A DNA stretch of 64,000 bases, taken from NCBI RefSeq assembly GCF_019175285.1, contig NC_056527.1, positions 113,160,742-113,224,741 on the forward strand, in the 5' to 3' direction. Made by a program: the position numbers and the translations under genes. Positions within the stretch are counted from its first letter, which is position 1. Every line of letters starts with the position of its first letter. A model generated the notes under the pieces. It was not told the DNA's origin. It made no database searches and saw only the letters and a list, made by a program, of their open reading frames with translations. The stretch comes from Sceloporus undulatus. Its lineage: Eukaryota > Chordata > Lepidosauria > Squamata > Phrynosomatidae. Below, piece after piece: positions 55,967 through 64,000 of this stretch.

Positions 55967-56893
55967 ATGGAGTGTAAAAACCAAACAGGACTATATTATT
56001 TTATCATAGTTGGGTTCCCTTACCCGCCTAACCTACGAAACCTGTTGTTCCTCCTCTTTTTGCTCATTTATTTACTGACATTCATAGGAAATCTTCTGAT
56101 CCTCTTGGCTGTGGCCTTTGATACCCAGTTGCACAAGCCCATGTACTGGTTCCTCTGCCACTTGTCCTTCTTGGACATGACTGTCTCCTCTGTGATTGTC
56201 CCCAAAGTGGTTGCTGGCTTTGTAGAAGGCGGTGGAGTCATCTCCTTTAGTGGTTGTGTGACCCAGTTGTTCTTTTTCCATTTCTTGGGCTGCACAGAGT
56301 GTTTCCTTTATACTGTGATGGCCTATGACCGCTTCCTGGCTATCTGCAAGCCACTTCACTATACAACTATCATGAACCACAAAGCTTGTGTCTGTCTTGC
56401 CTTTGGGACCTGGTTTGGTGGCTCTTTGCACTCCATGATACAGACCACCCTCACTTTCCACTTACCTTATGGCCAAGGGAACCAAGTGCATTACATCTTC
56501 TGTGACATTCCAGCTGTGCTGAAACTGGCTTGTGCTGATACCACCCTCAATGAAATGGTGACCTTTGTAGATATTGGCTTCTTGGCCATGACCTGTTTCT
56601 TCCTCATCCTCATGTCCTACATGTATATAATCTCTGCTATCTTGAAGATTAATAGCTCTGACGGACGACGTCGGGCATTCTCCACCTGTGCTGCCCATAT
56701 CACAGTAGTGGTTACTTACTATGTCCCTCTGGTGTTCATCTATCTAAGGCCAGGATCCCAGGACCCACTGGATGGACTGGTGGCTGTGTTCTACACTACT
56801 GTGACCCCGCTTCTGAATCCCATTATATATACATTGAGGAACAAAGAGATGAAATGTGCTATAAGAAAGCTGTGGAACAGAAATGTGTCTTAA
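55967..56893 (+). CDS. Olfactory receptor, OR10G-like
   Basis: 308-residue odorant GPCR in one coding exon. IVGFPYPPNLRNLLFLLFL, FFFHFLGCTECFLYTVMAYD, ADTTLNEMVTFVDIGF, ILKINSSDGRRRAFSTCAAH and GSQDPLDGLVAVFYT follow human OR10G2/OR10G3 closely. TM3 ends MAYDRF instead of DRY. Loop 2 reads PYGQGNQVHYIFCD where OR10G proteins have PYCGPNQVDYF-CD, so one of the usual loop cysteines is lost while its partner in LACAD remains. GTATTTTCACAG ends at 55931, a good acceptor for a 5' UTR exon. An out-of-frame ATG four bases upstream opens a 4-codon uORF (MNGV). The gene looks intact. Confidence 0.95.
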   Translation: MECKNQTGLYYFIIVGFPYPPNLRNLLFLLFLLIYLLTFIGNLLILLAVAFDTQLHKPMYWFLCHLSFLDMTVSSVIVPKVVAGFVEGGGVISFSGCVTQLFFFHFLGCTECFLYTVMAYDRFLAICKPLHYTTIMNHKACVCLAFGTWFGGSLHSMIQTTLTFHLPYGQGNQVHYIFCDIPAVLKLACADTTLNEMVTFVDIGFLAMTCFFLILMSYMYIISAILKINSSDGRRRAFSTCAAHITVVVTYYVPLVFIYLRPGSQDPLDGLVAVFYTTVTPLLNPIIYTLRNKEMKCAIRKLWNRNVS

Positions 56894-57764
56894 AGTAGTG
56901 GAATGCTGCCCTGTGCATCTTAAAGGACTTTATTGACCATGTATTGGTCTTAAAGACACTTTATTGGGGCATAATTCAGATATGTCCACTTTTCAATGGT
57001 TGTGGGTAGTGGCAATGGGCCAGTTGTCTTCTCTCTCATCCTGATCTACCTTATACAGAAGAGGAAAGCCTTGTAGCTTGCATAGAACTCATTGGAGGGC
57101 TGGCAGAAATTGAAGGAAAGGAAATGTAACATATAAAAACTGTAAACTGCTCCCAGTTCTGGATTTTTTCTCAGCAATAAAAACTGTCCTGCCAGTCATC
57201 AGTTTACTCTATAAGCAGAGGCTTCAATGGCTACAGCATGGTTACTTTCCTACATAATCATGACTTTGGCTTACCTGTTGTAAAAGGCCCAAGCTACTGA
57301 AGTATTAATAGCTCAAAGTGTCAGCATTTAATGATGTTAGATTCCCAGTACGCAATAGTCGCTTGGCCTGGGTTAACAGAAAATGATGGAAACTGGAATA
57401 GAAAATTAAGTGTAGTGTATTCCATTTGCAAAGTAGATATTTTCCCTCCTGGACTGTATTCTAAAAGTAAAAAAAAATAATTTTTTTTTTCATTTTATAA
57501 ATACTTGGTTGCTTGTGAATACATGTTATATATTTTGTGGCTTGCGGCATACTCTGTGAACAAGGTTGTAACCTTATGTTATCAGCTTCACACATGTTTC
57601 TAGTTGTGGCTTTGTTACTGGTGATATGTTGGTGGCATTTTTAAATTCACTGCCCAACCCACTTGCCTCTAAAGGTCACTAAGCCCTAATCTCCTGCACT
57701 TTACATACAAAAAGATGAAACAATAATACAACAAAATCCAAAATCCACAAAGCAGTGATATCTT
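56894..57764. other. Intergenic DNA after the OR10G-like gene
   Basis: AT-rich, with paired A and T runs near 57465-57490. No gene was recognised. Confidence 0.45.
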
Positions 57765-59015
57765 TATTGGACCAACTGAAAAGCATAAAAAAACCATCCT
57801 GCAAACTTTCAAAGCTTCAGCAGGCAAAGATGTTTAGAATCTTACAGGAGAAATAGTGACAATGTTAGAGTCACAAGTCTATATTTTGATTCAGATGTTA
57901 GTTCTGTTGTCAGTTAAGATGTTCTTAAGGGATAACATTGCAGGCAGAGGCCATTCTCTTGGCCATGTGGGGACCTGAGACAAAGAGCAGGGAAAGACAG
58001 GCAATAACATTAGAAATCCATTATCAGCGCAGTAGCTTCCATTAAGATCCTGGCTCTGTCCTGTGCGAGATCCCAGGCTTGTCCAATTACTTATAAACCC
58101 CAAATCCTTCCTGGCCACCAGCTCTCTGCATGCTGTTTACATTACATAGGCACACACACAACTCTGAATCAAGTCCGGGATGTTTACCCAGAAACTGGAC
58201 CTGATTATACAATAACTGGATCCAACTCAGGGGAGATTATCAGATGGGAGCAAACAAGTGGCTTGCTCCCCTCCTTAAGCCTGTTAATCGCACGGCTGGG
58301 GGTGAAGATTATCACACCCCTATGCTTATCTCATCCTTCTGGTATCCGTAAAGAATAATGGAGTCATCATTTGGTATTAACAGGAGTTCCCATTAATACC
58401 AAATGATAGCTCCATTGATCTTTATGAACTGCACAAGGATGGGATAAGCATGCAGGGACGGCTCCATTACTCTTTATGGACAGCAGAAGGATGGGATAAA
58501 CACACGGATATGTGATAATCTTTGGCTCCAGATCACACAAGTAGCACAGTTTAAAGATGGGGAGCAAGCCGCTTTGCTCCCAACTGATAATCTCCAGGGT
58601 TTCCACTCGTTGTCCTGCATTAAAAAGATTTACCTTGTGCTTTGGGTTTTCCAGAAAACCTGGAGCAAAATACAGTGACAATGGCCAGCTCCTTTCCCAT
58701 ACATTCCCTGCTGAGTCACTGGGTGCCTCATTCCAACTTGCACTCACATTGGTGCCACCAACCTGCTCTAAGAGACCGCATGGGAACCCATTGTTCACCA
58801 AAAATCCACAGAAGGTAAGATGGAGGATTCAGGGGGAATTCAGGCCAGAATACTCTGGGAGGAATCCAAAGTGTTCTGGCAAATGTAGACTGGCCCTCAG
58901 GCTATATCTGTCCTTCTTCCATATGATTTTTAACATGTTGGCCTGGTAAAGAGGCCAGTGATGCTTGGAAAGCTTGGATGGTATATTTTGTAGTTTTTCG
59001 TTGGTCCAGTATAGG
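57765..59015. mobile_element. Non-autonomous DNA transposon of about 1.25 kb
   Basis: The left end (TTTATTGGACCAACTGAAAA, ACTTTCAAAGCTTCAGCAGG) mirrors the right end (CCAGTGATGCTTGGAAAGCT, TTTTTCGTTGGTCCAGTATA) imperfectly over about 60 bp. The inside has a strong hairpin at 58345-58425 and reused GGGATAA / AATCTTT blocks. Two short frames are not recognised as transposase. Confidence 0.6.
58345..58425. repeat. Hairpin inside the 1.25-kb transposon
   Basis: AAAGAATAATGGAGTCATCA and TTTGGTATTAA pair with TTAATACCAAATGATAGCTC and CATTGATCTTT around a loop of about 12 bp. Three or four mismatches. Confidence 0.85.
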
Positions 59016-59056
59016 AAAAGGAAAAGTTAAAATTCAGCCATTAAAGTTCAGCCAAC

Positions 59057-59240
59057 AGAGCCAGTGTGATGTAATGGTTTGACTATAACTCTGGAGGCCA
59101 GGGTTCAGATCCCTACTTGGGCAAGTCACACTCTTTTAGCCTCAGAGGATGGTAATGGCAAACCCCACTGATAAACAAGCCAAGAAAACCCTTAGGGTCA
59201 TCATAAGTTGAGAACAACTTGAAGGCAAACAACACAACAT
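59057..59240 (+). repeat. CORE-SINE
   Basis: AGAGCCAGTGTGATGTAATGG head, GGGCAAGTCACACTCTTT and CATAAGTTGAGAACAACTTG with an ACAACACAACA tail. Part of the core is deleted. Confidence 0.85.
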
Positions 59241-59734
59241 ACACCACTATAACCCAGAGTTGATTCACTGATATGAAAGCTCTTAGCTGTCACTCTGTTT
59301 CATACTATGATATGATGTAGTAGTCATGGTAGCCTCTGCTTCCTATAATACATGAGATGGTATTCTGACTCTGGTTAATATCTTAAAGGGTCCTGGGACT
59401 CACTCATGTAAACCCTGAAAAATGTCCATCTAGCTAGGAGACACTGATACCTGGCACCAGGTTCTGGAAAAAACATCCATAACCACTCCACGTCAAGGTA
59501 AAAGCAGAAGTTACACGTGCTCCAATGGAAGTGAAAAATTAACACAAAATAGATGGAGATTCAGGGTGAAGAGTTAGCACACTGATGCAGTAGACTTACA
59601 CCTACGAAAGCTCATGCTACCAACTTCTTTCTGTCAGACTCAAAGGTGCTACAAGATCTCTCTACAAACTGATTTTATAGATTAGCACCATTATATATCC
59701 TTGAATTCCATTGCTGTAGATTACTAGAAAAACA

Positions 59735-60032
59735 AATAAATGGGTCCTAGAACCCGAACTCTCCCTAGAAGCAAAGGCTGTCATACTTCAGTCACATCAT
59801 GAGAAGACATGACTCACTAGAAAAATGCTTGGTAAGGTAGAAGGCAGTAGGAAAAAAGGAAGTCCACATTCTGGATGGATAGTACAGATGGACAGATTCA
59901 ATGAAGGAAGCCACAGGTGCCCTGAATCTGCAAGATCTGAGCAGGGAAGTTGATGTCTGGATGACTTGGAGGTCTCACATTCATAGGGTTGTCATAAATC
60001 AAAGTCGCCTTGATGGCAGTTAACAACAAACT
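59735..60032 (+). repeat. RTE-type LINE 3' end, degenerate
   Basis: AATAAATGGGTCCTAGAAC, CACATCATGAGAAGACATGA and GATGGCAGTTAACAAC match the 3' part of the element at 9846-10614. Frames are broken. Confidence 0.75.
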
Positions 60033-60059
60033 ATTAAACTATTCACCCACAAAGTGGTT

Positions 60060-60234
60060 AGGAGTTAGACAATTCCTATGGAATCCTGAGATTTGTAGTG
60101 TGTTGAGGCACCAGAGCTCTCTGACAGAGAGGCTAAATATTGCACAAAACTACAAATCCCAGGATTCCATAGCATTGAGCCATGACAGGTAAAGTGGCAT
60201 TACACTCTATTATTTTGGCAGTGTAGATGCAGCC
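60060..60234. mobile_element. Palindromic MITE family, copy 9
   Basis: The facing motifs GAGATTTGTAGTGTGTTG and ACTACAAATCCCAGGATTCC, with GTAGATGCAGCCC at the right end. It directly follows the RTE fragment. Confidence 0.75.
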
Positions 60235-61755
60235 CAAGTTTGGGGCAAAACTGTTTTTAAAAAGTCTAGTTCCAAATCAAGGTAAATGGGGTCCATTTCT
60301 GAATCCACAGGCTGTATTATTTCAGATTGTGAGTGGAGACTGAGATATTGAATGTTCCTAGTTTTCGTTTAAGATAAACAAAACAAAACAACGTCTTCCA
60401 TATGTAAAACCAGCCTTTCTCCTTATATATCAGCAGAGTTTGGGAGAAGTTACTTTATTGGGCCACAAATCCCAGAATCCTCCAGTCAGCATAACTGGTT
60501 CTGAGAGTTGTCGCCTAGAAGAGTATACTTCCCAAACTCTGCATGCCAGCTTTCTATGTGTAAGAGATGTCATATGTGGCGAACCATTTTGTAGTCCAGA
60601 GGACCACATCCCTGGAATAGCTACATCACCAAGGGCTTCTGCTCATTGATTTTAGCTCTTATGGATGGCATTCCTACGGTCATTCTATCTATGGCAAATG
60701 AACTGGCATCTTGTGAGAAAGGAAATATTTGTGTTTCATTCTTTGACATTCTTTAGTCCATAAGGTTTGTTTAGGCTGTTTGGTTTGGCAATATTACATG
60801 GCAATTTTTCTTGCCTTTAGCATCTGTTCACCAGCCCAGAAATACTTGTTTCACTCCATGGGGGAAAGAACTCCATATGGTGACTGGCGCTAATGAAGGC
60901 GATGGAAGGACCTGTCATTGGTGCAACTGAACATCAGACTCATTGGCACTTGCTACAGGAGTCTGATCATAGCAGTCACACACCTGTCCCTCTGATATCC
61001 CTGTTGGTTTACCTGTTGCTACCTGTTGTGCTGTAATTGATCCAGAGGGAACTGTAAGAATTTATTAGTTTGATTTGGCCTTGGCAGCGCTCCATTTCAG
61101 CCAAGCTAGAAATTGCATGGTGCATTGAATTCTCACTGTGGCACCTGGAAGCATCCAAACATCAGTGCGCTCTGAGACCTTGAGTAACAAGAAGCTGGGG
61201 ACTCTATTTATGAATACTCAGGGGCTGCAGAGTTGCATGATCCAAAAGCCAATAGTTAGTGGCAAAGGATACAATTAAAGATTCAGCGAAGTTAAGAGCC
61301 AAGGGACTGTGAATGCGTGCCTCTAATGAACTCCGTGGAGGACCAAAAGTTAAACTGGTAACAGTTTGCCGTAGCAACAAAGAAAACTGCAAGTTGAAGC
61401 TGGGATGGCTGCCAGCTTCATGGAGACAGTATCAGAAGCTTGAGTTATGCATAGACATTAGCTTAGTGACATACCTGTATCGCTTGAAAAAAAGAAAACC
61501 CTGCCAGTGACATTGTAATAATAAATAAAAAAAGTTTTCCTTATAACTTTTTAAAAAATAAATAAATCACATACACATTACAAAAATGAATAAAGCAAAC
61601 ATGGCATAAATAGGAGAATTAACAAAAGCAGCATAATTAACAGTGTAACTGTATCCATGTCTATTTGGAAGTAAGACTGAGTGAGTTCAGCCAGAATCCT
61701 GTTTGCTAGTTCCAACTGCAGTAAACACATTGAATCAATGATGGGTCAAATCCAA
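60235..61755. other. Intergenic DNA, no gene seen
   Basis: Unique-looking sequence with scattered short open frames, none recognised. Confidence 0.45.
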
Positions 61756-61758
61756 CTA

Positions 61759-61759
<1 letters not shown>

Positions 61760-61803
<44 letters not shown>
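61760..61803. repeat. ATT microsatellite
   Basis: About fourteen ATT units, probably the tail of an old LINE end. Confidence 0.95.
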
Positions 61804-61804
<1 letters not shown>

Positions 61805-63042
61805 TTCCATCCCCCCACATTTACAATACTTTCCACACCATATTTGCATACATTTTATAAACACAGATGTGTAACATCTGTTATCATCTTACACCTATTA
61901 TTCTGTAAAATCCTAAATCCAACTAATTTAATGGGTCTACACAAGTTAGGACTAACCACAGAATTTAGGCCAAAATCCGTTAGCTCCAATCAGTCTGTTT
62001 CTCCAGTGATTTACTTCCTTCATAGTGTTTATGCTCACAATATTTTTCTACTTGCTGCACCTCCATCATCCCAGCATAGTAACCACTTCTTTATGCACAT
62101 AAGCAGAATAATACATGGTGACATGCCATGGATGTTGGAGTGTATAGCCTGACCCGCTCTCTCAGTCATGAATCAATGGCCGTACTCAAAGCATGCTATG
62201 AGAAAGCAAGATTGCTGTTTCTAGAGCACTGACTTAGAAGGATACAATGTACAAAGTATAGAAAGATTAATGTTTGGTACTATAGCTCCCAGAATTACCC
62301 AGCCAACATGACCAGCAGCCAAAGAAAGTAACATTTCCAAGCTCTGGGAATCATTGGGAAGGTTCAGTAGGATAGAAACAGCTGGGGAAGAGCTAGCCAC
62401 CCTCCTGATTCTTGCCTGGAGTAGTTAACTCTGGGGTCATTTAGACCTCATATTTTTTTAGTGCGACTATCTGAATAATCTCACTCACGTATTCCAGGTT
62501 TGTCGTTCAAGCTATGGAACTGTATCTATGCGCATCCCTGCGAGTTTGGTTGGTCACATGTACCATCACATGAATAAAAATGGAATCGATTATATGAATG
62601 TATTTGAAACATGTCCAAAGCATGCACTGTTTCATGTCAGTTTATTCCATGTCTATTCACACTGGTTATTCACACTGCCAATGATGAAATTTTTTTAAAA
62701 AAACCCTGGATATCAATTCTTCCCCTCGATATCAACTATCTGGGGTTAAGCAGGTTTTTGGCAGGCCACCCCCCAAAAAACACTTAATCAGGTGCATTTG
62801 GACTGCATGTGAACAATGGAGATTCAACCTGGATTCATCCTGGATTATTTTCACTGTCTGAATTGACCTTCAGCCTTATGGTGGAGATAGTTCAGACTGA
62901 AGACAGTGAGTAACGGCTCCATTTCACTGGTTCATTAAGAAATAGTGATACTGGAGGATGAGGCAATGTGCAATTTAGGGGTGTCAAAGTGGACTTCTCC
63001 TGATAATAGTACTGTTTGTGGCCCATTGTATACAGTTCTCAT
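61804..63042. other. Intergenic DNA, no gene seen
   Basis: A short hAT-type core (TAGCTCCCAGAATTACCCAG) near 62284 is the only repeat trace noted. Confidence 0.45.
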
Positions 63043-63190
63043 GAGGCAGGGTTGGGAATCATACAGTCTTCAAGATGGTGCTGGACTGCAACTCCAAACA
63101 TTCTCCATCACTAGCTAACCTGGACAGGACTGTTGGGACCTGCAGTCCAACAACATCTGGAGAGCTGTACGATTCCTAGCTCTGCCTCAT
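63043..63190. mobile_element. Short inverted-repeat (hAT-like) MITE
   Basis: GAGGCAGGGTTGGGAATCATAC at the left mirrors GTACGATTCCTAGCTCTGCCTC at the right. The core GGACTGCAACTCCAAACATT faces TGGGACCTGCAGTCCAACAA. Confidence 0.8.
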
Positions 63191-63325
63191 GGGAAATGAA
63201 AACAGTTCATCCTAGCAGTTCATGCTAACAATATTTTCATACTTGTTAAATATTTTGTCTCCCAAAGGGGTAAAAAAAAAGAAATTTGGGGTTTGTTCTC
63301 GAGTTCAAAACAGAGACTTTGGAGG

Positions 63326-63683
63326 GTTACAAACCACCGCTTTGCGGCGGTCTGCCACCGCCGCCGTTTACTTCGTGAGGGAGCCGCTGCAGCCAAACCG
63401 TGCAGCTCCCTTACGGAGCAAAAAAGAAGCTCCAAAATGGAGCTTCTTCTGGCGGCGTGCTAATGATGCCGCGAGGCGCCAATGGTGCACTCGTGACATC
63501 ATTAGCACCGCGTGACATGCGGACGCACAGCGTCCGTTACGTCAAGATGGCGGCGGTCGTGTGGAACGGCCGCAGCCATTTGTTACAGACAGAATCCGTA
63601 ACAGGAGTAGGGGCGTCTGGAAGAGACGCCTCTTTTTTAAACTGGGACGTCCTGAGGACATCCCAAGTGGCGGTTTGTAACCC
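63326..63683. mobile_element. GC-rich CpG-dense MITE of about 350 bp
   Basis: GGGTTACAAACCACCGC at the left mirrors GGCGGTTTGTAACCCGCC at the right. The inside is a patch of short hairpins (GGAGCTTCTTCTGGCGGCGT next to AAGAAGCTCCAAAATGGAGC) and is strongly CpG-rich against an AT-rich flank. The open frames crossing it look fortuitous. Confidence 0.75.
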
Positions 63684-64000
63684 GCCAGTGTTTTATTAAG
63701 GGAAGTGAAATTAAACTATTCAATTACACGGCTAGAGTGAGCCTCCTTAAAGCTCATTAGATTCTTTACTAAAAGAATCTAGGCAAGCTATTCAAGTTGA
63801 GAATTACGGGTATGTTATTCTTTCTTTTCTTTTTCTTGTTACCCTCTGCTGCCATCTATAGAATTAAGTAATTGACAACAGCCACACTGTCATGGCGCCT
63901 TGCAGTGGAAGTGCTGAAATCATAAAAAATACACATGCATTAATGTGTTCATCTGATTGGACTTTTTGTTGTGCCAGGATCACAACCTTAACAGACTTCT

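Noticed and set aside
63222-63699. Open frames of 97 and 99 residues near the right end
   Set aside because: They cross the GC-rich MITE from its flank and resemble no known protein.

Overview
The window looks like squamate reptile nuclear DNA, probably from an iguanian lizard. The genes are vertebrate. The repeats are a lizard mix: many tRNA-derived CORE-SINEs with ACAACAACA tails, a 5S-derived SINE, RTE, L2, CR1 and L1 fragments, and many short DNA transposons. A 10-N gap lies at 1563-1572. Species and chromosome cannot be read from the sequence.

The main result is a recognisable locus: the 5' flank and first V segments of the T-cell receptor alpha/delta (TRA/TRD) locus. In mammals this flank reads SALL2, then OR10G and OR4E olfactory receptors, then TRAV genes. 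Here SALL2 is on the minus strand at 1-9157, with the start of exon 2, a candidate alternative exon 1a and the canonical exon 1. Two TRAV-like gene segments lie on the plus strand, each with leader exon, V exon and a 23-bp-spacer recombination signal (20105-21879 and 46315-48173). Three OR4E-like receptors (27027-27968 plus, 33031-33969 minus, 40059-41057 minus) and one OR10G-like receptor (55967-56893 plus) are mixed among them. A 5'-truncated vomeronasal V2R fragment is at 50810-51274. The V segments point away from SALL2, as in mammals, so J and C segments should lie to the right of the window.

Layout: 1-9.2 kb is the SALL2 5' half with intronic repeats. 9.5-11.05 kb is a tandem repeat of about 182 bp split by an RTE insertion. 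11-20 kb is intergenic, with a 2-kb pyrimidine-rich minisatellite-like tract at 12.6-14.7 kb. 20-22 kb is TRAV copy 1. 22-40 kb is an olfactory receptor block organised around an old inverted duplication (22.2-25.1 kb against 35.0-39.7 kb), with a nearly perfect 213-bp palindrome at the edge of one arm. 46-48 kb is TRAV copy 2. 48.7-55.9 kb is mostly LINE debris plus the V2R fragment. 56-57 kb is the OR10G-like gene. 57-64 kb is intergenic with transposons.

The genes do not form one pathway. The TRAV segments would be joined by RAG recombinase to J segments in T cells, the receptors are chemosensory GPCRs, and SALL2 is a zinc-finger transcription factor; what ties them together is ancient linkage. 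No endogenous retrovirus, CRISPR array or tRNA gene was recognised. A short-transposon family with about nine copies carries paired inward-facing matches to the ZNF143/THAP11 (SBS-type) motif.
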